Shown: positions 9,012-19,767 of the stretch, in pieces
Numbering within the stretch: position 1 is the first letter of the stretch
Layout of the letters: each line of letters opens with the position of its first letter
Made by a program: the position numbers and the translations under genes
DNA from: Brevundimonas albigilva
GTDB taxonomy: Bacteria; Pseudomonadota; Alphaproteobacteria; Caulobacterales; Caulobacteraceae
Length of the DNA: 64,000 bases
NCBI RefSeq assembly: GCF_023503965.1
Contig: NZ_CP097298.1
Span: forward strand, 2,373,001 to 2,437,000
Reading direction: 5' to 3'
Notes under the pieces: model-generated
The model's database searches: none
The model's input: only the letters and a program-made list of their open reading frames with translations
What the model was told of the DNA's origin: nothing

Positions 9012-10946
9012 CTAGGCTCGCGCCTCGCGCCTCAGGTCCGGCGGCGTCGCTTCCTCGGTCAGGATGCGGATGGCCTCTTCCACCGTGACAATGGTCTGGG
9101 CCTGGCTGCCCAGGCGGCGGATGGCGACCTTGCCTTCCTCGGCCTCCTTGCGGCCGACGACGGCGATGGCCGGGACCTTGGCGACCGAGTGCTCGCGGAT
9201 CTTGTAGTTGATCTTCTCGTTGCGCAGGTCGGTCTCGACGCGCAGGCCGGCCGCGCGGAACCTGGCCGCCACCTCCTCGGCGTAGCCGTCGGCGTCCGAG
9301 GTGATGGTCGCCACCACCGCCTGCGTCGGCGCCAGCCACAGCGGGAAGGCCCCGGCGTAGTTTTCGATCATGATGCCGATGAACCGCTCGAACGATCCCA
9401 GGATCGCCCGGTGCAGCATCACGGGGCGATGCTTCTGCCCGTCCTCGGCGATGTAGGTCGCGTCGAGGCGTTCCGGCAGCACATAGTCCAACTGGATCGT
9501 GCCGCAGGTCCATTCGCGGCCGATGGCGTCCTTGACGATGAAGTCCAGCTTGGGCGCATAGAAGGCGCCGTCGCCGGGCGTGACGACGGGCTCGGAGCCG
9601 GCGGCGCGGGCGGCCTCCAGCATCTGGGCCTCGGCCTTATCCCAGAACTCGTCCGTGCCGGCGCGCGTCTCGGGCCGGGTGCCCAGGCTGATGTAGGCCG
9701 TCTCCATGCCCAGGTCGGCGTGGACGCTGCGGCACAGCTTGATGAACTCGGCCGTCTCTTCGACGATCTGGTCCTCGCGGCAGAAGATGTGGGCGTCGTC
9801 CTGGGTGAAGCCGCGCACGCGCATCAGGCCGTGCAGCGACCCCGACGGCTCATAGCGGTGGCAGGCGCCGAACTCGGCCATGCGCAGCGGCAGTTCGCGA
9901 TAGGACCGCTGGCCCTGGTCGAAGATCTGGACGTGGCCGGGGCAGTTCATCGGCTTGAGGGAAAGGGTCTCGCCCTCGACCGTCTCGCAGACGAACATGT
10001 TGGGGCGGTACTTCTCCCAGTGGCCCGAGGCCTCCCAGAACTTGCGGTCCAGCACCTGGGGCGTCTTGACCTCGACATAGCCGGCCCTGGCCAGGCGGCG
10101 GCGCATATAGTCCTCCAGCACGCGCCACAGCACCCAGCCCTTGGGGTGCCAGAAGACCATGCCGCGGCCCTCTTCCTGCATGTGGAAGAGTTCCATCTGG
10201 CGGCCCAGCTTGCGGTGGTCGCGCTTCTCGGCCTCCTCGATGCGCGTCAGATAGGCGTCCAGGTCCTCCTTGGTCGCCCAGGCGGTGCCATAGATGCGCT
10301 GCAGCTGGGCGCGGCTGGAATCGCCGCGCCAATAGGCGCCGGCCAGCTTGGTTAGCTTGAAGGCCTTGCCGACGAACCTGGTGGTCGGGAAGTGCGGCCC
10401 CCGGCACAGGTCGGCCCAGTCGCCCTGCTTGTAGACGGTGATCGTCTCGCTTTCGGGCAGGTCGCGGATCAGCTCGGCCTTGTAGCTCTCGCCCGCAGCC
10501 TCGAAATGGGCGATGGCCTCGTCGCGGTCCCAGACCTGGCGTTCCAGCCGGGCGCCGCGATCGACGATCTCGGCCATCTTTTTCTCGATCTTGGGGAAGT
10601 CGTCGGTCGAGAAGGGCTCGTCGCGGGCGAAGTCGTAATAGAAGCCGTCCTCGATGGCCGGGCCGATCGTGACCTGGGTGCCGGGAAACAGCTCCTGCAC
10701 CGCCTCGGCCAGCACGTGGGCGGCGTCGTGGCGGATCGTCTCCAGCGCCTCGGGGTCGTCGCGCATCAGCAGGCGGAAGTCGCCGTCGCCGTCGATGACG
10801 CGGTCCAGGTCGCGCTGCTGACCGTTCCAGACCACCAGGGCCGCCTTCTTGGCCAGGGAGGGAGAGATGGCGGCCGCCACGTCGCGGCCCGTGGAGCCTT
10901 CCGGATACTGACGCACGGCGCCGTCGGGGAATTTCAGTTCGATCAT
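9012..10946 (-). CDS. thrS: threonyl-tRNA synthetase
   Basis: Charges tRNA-Thr. The 644-residue length is normal for bacterial ThrRS. Order is TGS domain ([17 protein letters not shown], residues 1-60), the editing domain with [11 protein letters not shown] near residue 74, a class II catalytic core with motif 2 around [15 protein letters not shown], the Cys/His zinc ligands (MNCPGH), and an anticodon-binding domain from about residue 545. The ATG at 10946 is chosen over upstream in-frame codons because the TGS domain starts directly there. It overlaps the restored yidD stop as ATGA. The spacing suggests a yidD-thrS operon. Confidence 0.97.
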   Translation of the reverse strand: MIELKFPDGAVRQYPEGSTGRDVAAAISPSLAKKAALVVWNGQQRDLDRVIDGDGDFRLLMRDDPEALETIRHDAAHVLAEAVQELFPGTQVTIGPAIEDGFYYDFARDEPFSTDDFPKIEKKMAEIVDRGARLERQVWDRDEAIAHFEAAGESYKAELIRDLPESETITVYKQGDWADLCRGPHFPTTRFVGKAFKLTKLAGAYWRGDSSRAQLQRIYGTAWATKEDLDAYLTRIEEAEKRDHRKLGRQMELFHMQEEGRGMVFWHPKGWVLWRVLEDYMRRRLARAGYVEVKTPQVLDRKFWEASGHWEKYRPNMFVCETVEGETLSLKPMNCPGHVQIFDQGQRSYRELPLRMAEFGACHRYEPSGSLHGLMRVRGFTQDDAHIFCREDQIVEETAEFIKLCRSVHADLGMETAYISLGTRPETRAGTDEFWDKAEAQMLEAARAAGSEPVVTPGDGAFYAPKLDFIVKDAIGREWTCGTIQLDYVLPERLDATYIAEDGQKHRPVMLHRAILGSFERFIGIMIENYAGAFPLWLAPTQAVVATITSDADGYAEEVAARFRAAGLRVETDLRNEKINYKIREHSVAKVPAIAVVGRKEAEEGKVAIRRLGSQAQTIVTVEEAIRILTEEATPPDLRREARA

Positions 10947-11184
10947 GATTTCGTCTTTGCGGGCGGGGCCGGGACGGGATCGTATCCCGACCCGCCGAAG
11001 GGGTGGCATTTACAGAGGCGGCGCACGGTGAGCCATCCCCCCTGACCGGCCCGTGCCGGATCAGGGCGTCGCGCCCATAGTCCGAGCAGGTCGGCAGGAA
11101 ACGGCACTGCTGGCCGATCAGGGGGGACAGCGTCAGCTTGTAGCCCCGATGGGCCGCGCGCACGCCGCGTTCGTAGAGAGACAT
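10943..11184 (-). CDS. yidD: membrane protein insertion efficiency factor YidD; frameshift at 11037-11042
   Basis: A small membrane-associated protein that aids YidC/Sec insertion. The first 50 residues are typical ([20 protein letters not shown] with the conserved Cys pair). The frame is then lost at a run of six G on the coding strand (11037-11042). Adding one G gives [21 protein letters not shown], the expected family C-terminus, and a TGA overlapping the thrS ATG as ATGA. The length of 242 nt (3n+2) fits a single missing base. This is one of the clearest indel artefacts in the window. Confidence 0.88.
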
Positions 11185-11261
11185 TCGTCCCTTCGCCGGG
11201 GGCCGTTGAGGTTCGTCGCGCTTATCCCCAATCCGAACGCGGGGATCAACCGGAACGGGCC

Positions 11262-11717
11262 TCAGGCCGCGCCGGCGAGGCGAGTTCGCGCGGTCTGCGC
11301 CGCCTCGACGGCCTCCAGGGCGGCCTCCAGGGCGACCAGGGTCGAGGCGTGGCGGGCCGGGTAGTCGGCGACCTGTTTCAACACACGCAGATCCTCGAAC
11401 CGGCCGGTCGGACCCTCTCCGCCCGATTTCAGCATGACGATCATCGCGTCGCGCGCCTGACGAAGCTCGTCGGCCGTGGCGCCCAGGACGTGCTGGCCCA
11501 GCACGCCCGCCGCCGCCTGGCCAAGGGCGCAGGCTTTCACGTCCTGGGCGAAGTCGGCGATGCGCCCGTCGTCGTCCAGCACCACGTCCGCCGTCGCACG
11601 CGATCCGCACAGCTTGGCGGTCCGCTCTCCGGTGCCCTGCGGCGCCGCCAACCGCCCCGTGTGCGGCAGGTTCGCCGCCAGCATCAGGATGCGCGCGCTG
11701 TAGAGATCGTCGATCAT
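11262..11717 (-). CDS. iron-sulfur cluster assembly scaffold, IscU/NifU-N-like, third Cys absent
   Basis: A 151-residue IscU-fold protein. Cys37 (KLCGSRA) and Cys63 (KACALGQ) sit exactly where IscU has its first two cluster ligands. The third, IscU Cys106, is replaced: the matching segment near residue 122 reads ARHAST. From memory, this divergent scaffold type with two Cys is common in Alphaproteobacteria, where its exact role is less clear than that of IscU or SufU. It lies upstream of yidD on the same strand. The N-terminal segment ([19 protein letters not shown]) and the length are otherwise normal. Confidence 0.8.
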   Translation of the reverse strand: MIDDLYSARILMLAANLPHTGRLAAPQGTGERTAKLCGSRATADVVLDDDGRIADFAQDVKACALGQAAAGVLGQHVLGATADELRQARDAMIVMLKSGGEGPTGRFEDLRVLKQVADYPARHASTLVALEAALEAVEAAQTARTRLAGAA

Positions 11718-11764
11718 GGGCGGAAGATAGGGGGCGGGCGCCTGAGGGAAAGCCGTGCCGCACA

Positions 11765-11921
11765 GACCTTCCCCCGCTTGCGGGGGAAGTGTCAGCTCGT
11801 CGAGCGAAGCGAGACGGCTGACGATGGGGGAAGTTTACTCATCTTCAACAACACTTCCCTCTCCGACCCTGGTTCGGCTGCGCCGAACGACGGGCCACCT
11901 CTCCCGCAAGCAGGAGAGGGT
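11765..11921. repeat. palindromic intergenic repeat (CTTCCCCC / GGGGGAAG type)
   Basis: Left part: CTTCCCCC, a short loop, then GGGGGAAG. Right part: CTCTCCCGC and a matching GAGAGGG hairpin. It lies between two minus-strand genes and ends a few bases before the HAD stop codon. Its architecture, a hairpin at each end with GC-rich filler, resembles the elements at 18004, 33658 and 42458. Confidence 0.7.
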
Positions 11922-11922
11922 C

Positions 11923-12569
11923 TCAGGAACCCAGCTCCAACGACCCGTCCGGCCGCACCTCCAGCCGTAGATCGCCATAGTCCGCCAGCGTCGGATGCGT
12001 CGTCTCCAGCGGGTGGGTCCAGGCGGCGGTGACGATCCGGACGTCGCAGCCGGCCGCCTCGCCCGCCGCGATTCCGGCCTCGGCGTCCTCGAACACCAGG
12101 CAGTCGGCGGCCGCGACGCCCAGGCGTTCGGCGGCCAGGCGATAGCCGGCCGGGTCCGGCTTGCCCCGCGCCACATCCTCGGCGGTGATCAGGACGGCGG
12201 GCGGCTCGACCCCGGCGGCCCGCATCCGCGCCGTGGCCAGCGGCACGGTGGCGGAGGTGACGACGGCCCAGCGATCGGGCGGCAGGCGGCGCACGAAGTC
12301 GATGGCGCCGGCGATGGGCGCGACCCCCTCCAGATCCTCGATCTCGCCGCGCTCGACCCAGGCGGCCTCGGCCTCCACGTCTATTCCCGGCAGGTTCTGG
12401 CGACGGATGGTGTCGGCGGCGCGCACGCCGTGGATGGTGGGCACGAAGGCGGCCGCGTCCAGGCCGTGGCGCGCCGCCCAGCGGGTCCAGACGCGCTCGG
12501 CCGCGACGGTGGAGGTGATCAGGGTGCCGTCCATGTCGAACAGGAAGGCGGCGTAGGAGGGGAGGGCAT
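11923..12569 (-). CDS. HAD-superfamily phosphatase (subfamily IA); frameshift near the start
   Basis: A HAD hydrolase resembling sugar-phosphate or phosphoglycolate phosphatases. Motif I is FDMDGTL, motif II is VVTSATVP, the motif III Lys is in RGKPDPAGY, and motif IV is VFEDAEAG. The open frame as written would start at the M of MDGTL, losing the catalytic first Asp, and no in-frame ATG or GTG lies upstream before a TAG. Adding one C to the run at 12559-12562 joins an ATG at 12569 to give MPSPSYAAFLFDMDGT. The length of 647 nt (3n+2) fits one missing base. Substrate is unknown. Confidence 0.82.
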
Positions 12570-12628
12570 GGCCCTATCCAGCACGGGGCCGGCAAGGGGG
12601 CAACCGCAGCCGACGCCCGCGCGGGACG

Positions 12629-13435
12629 TCAGCCGCCCTGCAGCGAGCTCCAGGTGCGGGCGGTCTCGGCGGTGCGGGCGGGCGATGCGGCGCGCTCGCT
12701 CAGCCACTGAAGATTCTTCTCGGCCAGTTCGGGCGGCAGTTCGCGGCGCAGGATCTGTTCGGCCTCGCCCATCTTGCCCTGCAGGCCCAGGACCATGGCC
12801 AGGTTCTGACGCACCTTGGGCGAGGCGCCGGCCTGGGCGGCGGCCCGGCGCAGCAGGGTCTCGGCGCCGGCCGCGTCGCCCTGCGTCATGGCGGCCATGG
12901 CGGCGTTGGTCAGGACATCGGGATTGTCGGGCGACAGGGTCAGGGCCTGGTTCCACGCGGCGCGGGCGTCGTCGAAGCGGCGCACCTGCTCATAGGCCAC
13001 GCCCAGCACCGACCAGGCGCGCCAGTCGCGCGGCGCCTGGTCGCGCGCCTTCTCCAGCGGCGCGATGCCGTAGAAGGCCTGGCCGCGCGCCACATGGGCC
13101 CGGCCCAGCTCCAACAGGGCGTCGAGATTGTCGGGCTGGACGGTCAGGGTCGCCTCGGCGGCGGTCGCCGCCTGGTCGTAACGGCCCAGTTCGCGCAGCG
13201 CCTGGGCCAGCTTGACCCCCGCCACCGGGTCGGTCGGATCGTTCTCCTGCTCTCTGGCCCAGAAGACCGAGCGCGACAGGGCGTCCATCCGGTCGTAGGT
13301 GGCGCGCACCTCGGCCGAGGCGCGCACCGGCGCCGGCTGTCGGGCCTGGGCCGGGGCCGGGGCTTGGGCCTGGGCGGCCCCGGCGGCCAGGAACATCAGG
13401 GCGGCGGTTGCGACGGCGGCGGTCATGCGCGACAT
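12629..13435 (-). CDS. secreted tetratricopeptide-repeat protein, TadD-like
   Basis: A 268-residue protein with a signal peptide (about 23 residues, cleavage near AQAQA), an Ala/Pro/Gln-rich linker, then four to five TPR units from about residue 75 to 235 (repeat cores such as LAQALRELGRYDQA, WSVLGVAYEQVRRFDDA and AAMAAMTQGDAAGA). The spacing of Ala, Gly and Tyr follows the TPR consensus. The layout resembles TadD-type pilus-assembly TPR proteins, but no tad genes are nearby, so a general periplasmic scaffold is equally possible. Confidence 0.75.
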   Translation of the reverse strand: MSRMTAAVATAALMFLAAGAAQAQAPAPAQARQPAPVRASAEVRATYDRMDALSRSVFWAREQENDPTDPVAGVKLAQALRELGRYDQAATAAEATLTVQPDNLDALLELGRAHVARGQAFYGIAPLEKARDQAPRDWRAWSVLGVAYEQVRRFDDARAAWNQALTLSPDNPDVLTNAAMAAMTQGDAAGAETLLRRAAAQAGASPKVRQNLAMVLGLQGKMGEAEQILRRELPPELAEKNLQWLSERAASPARTAETARTWSSLQGG

Positions 13436-13516
13436 GGTCAGGTCCAGACGGTCCTCGGTAGGCGCTCAAGGTCGCCGGTTCGCGTCAACACCCGGTTAAC
13501 CGTCGCGAGGTCCGCC

Positions 13517-14889
<1,373 letters not shown>

Positions 14890-14902
<13 letters not shown>

Positions 14903-15375
14903 GGCCAGGCGAAGGCCGGCGTCGGCTCGACATCGTCGCGGCCGGGCCGGGGCGGGCGCGCCTTTCGCGGGCGTCGGGCGCGGGCCGTCGCGGCGGTCCC
15001 GATCCGGCGGGCGGCGTTCAGAACGGGGCGGATCACGGCGGCGGCCTGCCGGGCGACGGCGCGCCAGGCCGAGGCCGCCCTCAGCCCGACGATCAGGACC
15101 ATCAGGTCGAGCACGACGGCGACGTCGAACATCATCGCCCAGGCGGTCAGTTCGGGCGCCGCCATCGAGAACAGGCGCAGCCCCTCCGCCTCGAACGCCA
15201 GCACCGCCGCCAGGCCCAGCAGGCCGACCAGGGCGACAGCCCCGATGTGACGGCGCGACAATCCGGCCAGCATTCGCGCCGGCGCGTCCACCAGCCAGCG
15301 CCTCAGCGCCCGTCCCGCAGCGCCCTGATCGACGACGGTCAGGCCGACCACGATCAGCAGGATGGACAGCAGCAC
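14890..15375 (-). CDS. predicted membrane protein of unknown function
   Basis: I do not recognise the family. With the GTG start at 15375 the protein has 161 residues. This start is chosen because GAGGAG lies seven bases before it and the first hydrophobic segment (VLLSILLIVVGLTVV) starts there. Two further hydrophobic segments follow (HIGAVALVGLLGLAAVLAF and WAMMFDVAVVLDLMVLIVGL), then an Arg/Pro-rich basic tail of about 50 residues. A longer frame with an ATG at 15456 exists but has no ribosome-binding site. Confidence 0.6.
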
Positions 15376-15557
15376 GGTCGGGCTCCTCGGCGCGATGACA
15401 GGCGACCTTCGACATGGGCGGCCAGGGCCGGGAAGCAAGCGCCGAAGAGTCGTCAAGAACGCGGTTCGGTTGATTTTCCACGGAAAAGCGACGCCTGTTA
15501 ACGGCCCATTCGCCTTGGGTCCCTAGGACTAGGGTCTCAATCGACGCGAGCCCACGT

Positions 15558-16349
15558 TTGACCGACGTCCTCGACCTGATCCCGCCCGGCGCGCTTCTGG
15601 CGCGTCCCGACCTCGCCGAACAGGCGCTGGAAGGGCTGGTGCGCGCCCAGGCCTATCGCGCGGTCGAACCCATGCATTGCCGCGTCGCCGTCGCCGACCT
15701 GTGGTCCGACGACGACGCCCGGATCGACCAGCTGCTGTTCGGTGAGGCCTTCGACGTGCTGGACCGCCGCGACGGGCGCGCCTGGGGCCGCGCGCGCCGC
15801 GACGGGGTGATCGGCTGGGTGGTGCTGGACAGCCTGGCCGCCGGCGCCCCGCTGCCCACGCGCCGGGTCGCCTCGGTCGACGCCGCCCTGCCGCTGAACG
15901 CCCTGGTGGCCGTGGACGCCGCCGGCGTGGCCGACGACGCGCTGGAACCCATCGGCGCCTTCGAGACCGACCCCGCCGCCGTGGCCGAGCGCCTGCTGGG
16001 CCGGCCGCACGCCCTGGGCGCCCGCTCGTCGATCGAGACCGATTGCGCGGGCCTGGTTCAGCAGGCGCTGCTGGCCTGCGGACGGCCGGGGCCGCGCCGG
16101 TCGCACGACCAGGCGGACCTGGGCCAAGCCGTGCAGGCCGCGAACGCCCGTCGCGGCGACATCGTGGTCTGGCTGGCGCCGCCGGGCGGCGCGCACGACT
16201 GGACCGGCCATTCGGCCCTGATGGTGGACGCGGAGCGCGTGATCCATTCCACCGGCGCGCGGGGCGGCGTGGTGATCGAGCCGCTGGCCGAGGTCGAGGC
16301 GCGGCTTGTCGCCGAAGGCTTCGCCCCCGCCCGTTTCCGCCGGGTCTGA
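15558..16349 (+). CDS. NlpC/P60 family cell-wall peptidase with N-terminal SH3-like domains
   Basis: A 263-residue Cys peptidase. The catalytic Cys is in TDCAGLVQQALLACG (about residue 161), and the catalytic His is in GHSALMVDAERVIHST (about residue 216). The first 140 residues form bacterial SH3-like modules (HCRVAVADLWSDDD and RRDGVIGWVVLDSL). These enzymes usually cut peptide stems in peptidoglycan. The start is a TTG at 15558, and no signal peptide is visible, so export would need another route. A strong hairpin follows the stop. Confidence 0.88.
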   Translation: MTDVLDLIPPGALLARPDLAEQALEGLVRAQAYRAVEPMHCRVAVADLWSDDDARIDQLLFGEAFDVLDRRDGRAWGRARRDGVIGWVVLDSLAAGAPLPTRRVASVDAALPLNALVAVDAAGVADDALEPIGAFETDPAAVAERLLGRPHALGARSSIETDCAGLVQQALLACGRPGPRRSHDQADLGQAVQAANARRGDIVVWLAPPGGAHDWTGHSALMVDAERVIHSTGARGGVVIEPLAEVEARLVAEGFAPARFRRV

Positions 16350-16365
16350 TTTCCCAGACATGAAA

Positions 16366-16391
16366 AAGGGCGGCTCGACGGAGCCGCCCTT
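16366..16391. terminator. bidirectional intrinsic terminator
   Basis: An 11-bp perfect stem, AAGGGCGGCTC and GAGCCGCCCTT, has a GACG loop. On the minus strand it is followed by a run of T, so it ends the cytochrome c transcript. It also lies 17 bp past the NlpC/P60 stop and can serve both convergent genes. Confidence 0.85.
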
Positions 16392-16421
16392 CTCAATTCT
16401 TCCAGCCTGGTCCTGGCCGGA

Positions 16422-17142
16422 TCAGTGGTTCGGCGGCGCCGCGCTGGTCGCGGCGGGCGGGGCCGCCGGGGTTTCCTGCGTCGTGGCCGGCGCGCCGACG
16501 GCCGGCGTCTCGCCGGTCGCCTCGGTGGCGGGCGCGCCTTCGGCGGCCGGGGCCTCGGCGCCCTCGGCGGGGGCGGCGGCGCCCGGTTGGCGCGCGGGGT
16601 CCGGCGCCGGGATGGCGAAGCCGCCGGAGCCTTGCGTCCGCAGCCAGGCGATCAGGTTGATGCGCGTCTGGGTGTCGCGGATGCCCGCGAACGACATCTT
16701 GGTGCCTGGGACGTAGCGGGCGGGGGCGGTGATGAATTCGTTGATCTGGTCGTAGCCCCAGGTCGGCGCCTCGGCCTTGTGCTTGGTCATGGCGTCCGAA
16801 TAGGCGAAGCCCGGGCGGTGCTCGACCGGGCCGCCCACGACGCCCCACAGATTCGGACCGATCTTGTCGGCGCCGCCCTGGTGCGCGTCATGGCAGGCCT
16901 GGCAGCGCGCGAAGGCGGCCTCGCCGGCGGCCAGGTCGGCGGCGGGCAGGACCGTGCCCCAATCCGGCGGCAACTCGGCGGCCTCGCCGGCGGCCTCTTC
17001 CGGCGCATCGACGAAATAGCCCATCTTTTCAGGGGGCTCGGAGTGATAGACCGCCCCCGACACCTGCTGGACGACCAGGATGACGAAAGCCGTCCCCAGA
17101 CCCGCGCCGAAAATCTTATTCCCACTTCAGATCGCCGCTCAT
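16422..17142 (-). CDS. membrane-anchored c-type cytochrome (class I) with Pro/Ala-rich tail; +1 frameshift at 17121-17123
   Basis: An electron-transfer cytochrome of the alphaproteobacterial CycM/c552 type. The heme site is RCQACHDAH and the distal Met is in PGTKMSFAG. From the ATG at 17142 the frame reads MSGDLKWE then stops. Removing one base of the CCC at 17121-17123 gives MSGDLKWNKIFGAGLGTAF, a classic N-terminal anchor (FVILVVQQVSGAVYH) running into the heme domain. The C-terminal 55 residues are an Ala/Pro/Glu/Thr-rich low-complexity tail. Length of 721 nt (3n+1) fits one inserted base. It probably feeds the aa3 oxidase encoded at 35.6-42.4 kb. Confidence 0.88.
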
Positions 17143-17274
17143 GCGCGTGGTCGCATCCCTCTCCGGAATCCGGGCCCCTGGCGTACACCCCCGGACATAA
17201 TCTTGCGTGGGCGTCTCTGGCACGGTAGCGCGGCCTTCGCAACCGGCCCGCACCTCTATGCGACAGGGAAGTCG

Positions 17275-17997
17275 ATGAATCCTCTGATAATGATACCCGC
17301 TCGCATGGCGGCGACCCGCCTGCCGAACAAGCCGCTGGCCGACATCGGCGGGCTGCCGATGATCGTGCGCGCCTACCGCCAGGCCGAGGCCTCGGGCCTG
17401 CCGGTCGCGGTGGCGGCCGGCGACCCCGAGATCGTCGAGGCGATCGAGGCGATCGAGGGCCGCGCCATCCTGACCGACCCGAGCCTGCCCAGCGGCTCGG
17501 ACCGCATCCGCGCGGCCGTCGACGCCATCGATCCGGAAGGCGACTTCGACGCCGTCATCAACGTCCAGGGCGACATGCCCTTCGCCGATCCGGGTCTGGC
17601 GACGGCCTGCGCGGCCATCCTGCACGGAGAGCCGGACTGCGACATCGCCACCCTGGTCGCGCCCGAACTGGACGCCTCGGACCGTGGCAACCCTGACGTG
17701 GTCAAGGCGGTGCTGGCCCTGGCCGAGGGCGAACGCCAGGGCCGCGCCCTCTATTTCACCCGCTCGACCCTGTACGGCGACGCGCCGATCTGGCGCCACA
17801 TCGGCGTCTATGGCTATCGCCGCGCGGCGCTGAACCGCTTCTGCGCCGCGCCGCCCTCGCCCCTGGAGCGCCGCGAGAAGCTGGAGCAGCTGCGCGCGCT
17901 GGAGATGGGGATGCAGATCTGGGCCCGCGTGATCGACGCGGCCCCGCTGTCGGTGGACAATCCCGCCGACCTGGAGGCGGCGCGGGCGATGGCGTGA
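17275..17997 (+). CDS. kdsB: 3-deoxy-manno-octulosonate cytidylyltransferase (CMP-KDO synthetase)
   Basis: Activates KDO with CTP for lipid A inner-core synthesis. The 240-residue length is normal. N-terminal MIPARMAATRLPNKPLADIGG is the nucleotide-binding motif, with further family motifs PSGSDRIR, INVQGDMPF and HIGVYGYRR, and a C-terminal DNPADLEAAR near the end. The start ATG at 17275 follows CAGGGAAG. The gene is divergent from the cytochrome c gene and convergent with nudC across a palindromic repeat. Confidence 0.96.
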   Translation: MNPLIMIPARMAATRLPNKPLADIGGLPMIVRAYRQAEASGLPVAVAAGDPEIVEAIEAIEGRAILTDPSLPSGSDRIRAAVDAIDPEGDFDAVINVQGDMPFADPGLATACAAILHGEPDCDIATLVAPELDASDRGNPDVVKAVLALAEGERQGRALYFTRSTLYGDAPIWRHIGVYGYRRAALNRFCAAPPSPLERREKLEQLRALEMGMQIWARVIDAAPLSVDNPADLEAARAMA

Positions 17998-18003
17998 AGA
18001 ATT

Positions 18004-18138
18004 CTCCCTCCCCTTCATGGGGAGGGACGGCGAGGCAAAGCCGAGCCCGGGTGGGGAAGTGTGAAGCGCGCTTCGCCCGTTCGAGCCCCACCCGGCTTCG
18101 CCTTCGGCTCAGCCACCCTCCCCATGAAGGGGAGGGAG
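18004..18138. repeat. palindromic intergenic repeat with perfect 23-bp inverted ends
   Basis: The arms 18004-18026 and 18116-18138 are exact reverse complements (core CTCCCC-TTCAT-GGGGAG, itself a small hairpin). The interior also pairs in part (GCCCGGGTGGGG and CCCCACCCGGC). It lies between convergent kdsB and nudC and could act as a bidirectional terminator, but the structure is that of an extragenic palindromic element. Confidence 0.85.
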
Positions 18139-18144
18139 AGTCGT

Positions 18145-19061
18145 TCACCCCTCCGCCCAGGCCTGGATCAGGCTGTGGGCGATGGCGAAGGGGAGGGGGC
18201 GTGGATCGTCGGATGGGCGCCCGCCAGGACCGCGCGGGCCTCGGCGCGGGTCAGCCAGGCGACGGCCTCCAGCTCGGTCTGGTCGGGGCGGGCCTGGTCG
18301 TCCGACACCCGGGCGATCAGGCCGATCATCAGCTGGGACGGAAAGGGCCACGGCTGGCTGGAGTGGTAGCGGACGTCGACGACCGTCAGGCCGGCCTCTT
18401 CCTCCACCTCGCGGGCGCAGGCCTCCTCGATCGACTCGCCGGGTTCCAGGAAGCCGGCCAGGGCCGACATCCGTCCCTGGGGCCAGGCGGCCTGGCGGCC
18501 CAGCAGGCAGCGCGGCTCGTCGCCGCCCTCGAACACCGGCAGCATGATGACGACCGGATCGACGCGGGGGAAATGCTCGGTTGCGCAGGCCGGGCAGCGG
18601 CGCTTCCAGCCGCCGGCGGCGGTGTTCGTCATCGTGCCGCAGGCGGCGCAGAAGCCGTGGCGGCGACGCCAGTCGAACAGGCTCTTGGCCGCGCCCGCCA
18701 TCGCCGCGTCGGCCGCGGGCAGCAGGGCGGCGGCGGCCCTCATCTCGTGAAAGGCGCCCAGGCCCCGCACCGGACCCTCGGCCGGGTCGAGGGAGCCCTC
18801 GAACTCCACCGCGAACACCGGGGCCTGCTTCCACAGGCCCAGGAACAGGTCGCGGTCTCGCACCATGTCGCGCGCGTGCTCCAGCGACACCCAGGCCAGG
18901 CGCGGTCCCTCGGGCGTCTCCTCGACCAGCGGCCGGCCTTCCCACAGGATCATGGCCTGCGCCTCGGGGTTCGCCTCCTGGGCTTCAAGCCATTCGGGAT
19001 CGTTGCGAAGGTCCCCGGCGCGGTCCAGGGGATTGCCGGCGAAGGTGTTGCGGATGGCCAT
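18145..19061 (-). CDS. nudC: NAD+ diphosphatase / NADH pyrophosphatase NudC; frameshift near the C-terminus
   Basis: Hydrolyses NAD(H) to NMN(H) and AMP and removes NAD caps from RNA. It has the zinc ribbon FCAACG...RCPACA (about residues 137-161), the Nudix box GFLEPGESIEEACAREVEEEAGL, and the NudC-specific SQPWPFPSQLM. The frame as written ends in SPSPSPTA. Adding one G to the plus-strand run 18195-18199 gives LPFAIAHSLIQAWAEG, the usual NudC C-terminus, and extends the gene to 18145. The length of 917 nt (3n+2) agrees with one lost base. Confidence 0.92.
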
Positions 19062-19113
19062 GGGCGACTTCTAGCGCTTGATTCCCAAGCCCGCACCCGC
19101 CATATCCCGTCTC

Positions 19114-19202
19114 GGAGATCGTGCGGGCGAAGGCTTCGCCAACCTGGTCAGGGCCGGAAGGCAGCAGCCACAACGAATTCCCCTTCGGGTCGTGCGGTCT
19201 CC
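19114..19202 (+). ncRNA. ffs: signal recognition particle RNA (4.5S, small bacterial type)
   Basis: The conserved apical domain is unmistakable: GGTCAGGGCCGGAAGGCAGC at about 19146-19165, with the GGAA tetraloop and the asymmetric A-rich side. The ends pair: GAGATCGTGCGG (from 19115) with the 3' segment ending GTGCGGTCTC, allowing G-U pairs. It binds Ffh for co-translational targeting. It sits on the plus strand between two minus-strand genes. The exact ends are estimated from the helix. Confidence 0.93.
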
Positions 19203-19218
19203 ACCCTTCCCCTCATCG

Positions 19219-19767
19219 TCATCGCGGCGGCTGCGCCGGAAACTCCAGCCGGGTGACGTCGTAGCCCAGGGCGCGGGCGCGTTCGGTCAGGGCGCGGACC
19301 TGCGCGTCGGTCGGGACCTCGCGGGTGTAGATGAACAGCCGATCGAAAGTCGGATCGGCCGAGATGAACCAGCTGTAGTCGTCGGCCCGGTCCAGGATCC
19401 AGTAGTCCCACGTCACCAAGCCGGCCAGATACCGGACGCGCAGCTTGGCGTTCACGCCCGGGTCCAGGATTTCGCCGCGGCCGCCGATGGCCTTTTCCCG
19501 ACCCGACGGCGTGCCGACCTGGCAGGTGTCGCGCACGTCGATGCGGGTGTCGCTGACGGGGGTGTAGATCGAGGCGCCGGCCACGCAGCCGTCGGTCAGC
19601 CGGTCGGGCAGGCGGGCGACCTCGTGGCAGCGGCCAGACCACAGGCGCGATATCTCGACCGGCTTGGCCGGCTGCGGCGGCGCGCGGTATTCCGAAGGGG
19701 AGGGGGCGGTGACGCAACCGCACAGCATTGCGGCGGCCGTCGCGGCGACGAAAATCCTGGCGGTCAT
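19219..19767 (-). CDS. lipocalin-family outer-membrane lipoprotein, Blc-like
   Basis: A 182-residue protein with a signal peptide and lipobox (MLCGC at about residues 14-18). The lipocalin pattern is clear: an early GRCHEVARLPDR in the position of the usual GxWYE, the DTC segment, and a C-terminal YSWFISADPTFDRLFIYTRE resembling the Blc signature in which Arg precedes the last strand. Such lipoproteins bind fatty acids or lysophospholipids and are often stress induced. The ATG at 19767 is favoured over upstream codons because the lipoprotein signal starts there. Confidence 0.85.
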   Translation of the reverse strand: MTARIFVAATAAAMLCGCVTAPSPSEYRAPPQPAKPVEISRLWSGRCHEVARLPDRLTDGCVAGASIYTPVSDTRIDVRDTCQVGTPSGREKAIGGRGEILDPGVNAKLRVRYLAGLVTWDYWILDRADDYSWFISADPTFDRLFIYTREVPTDAQVRALTERARALGYDVTRLEFPAQPPR

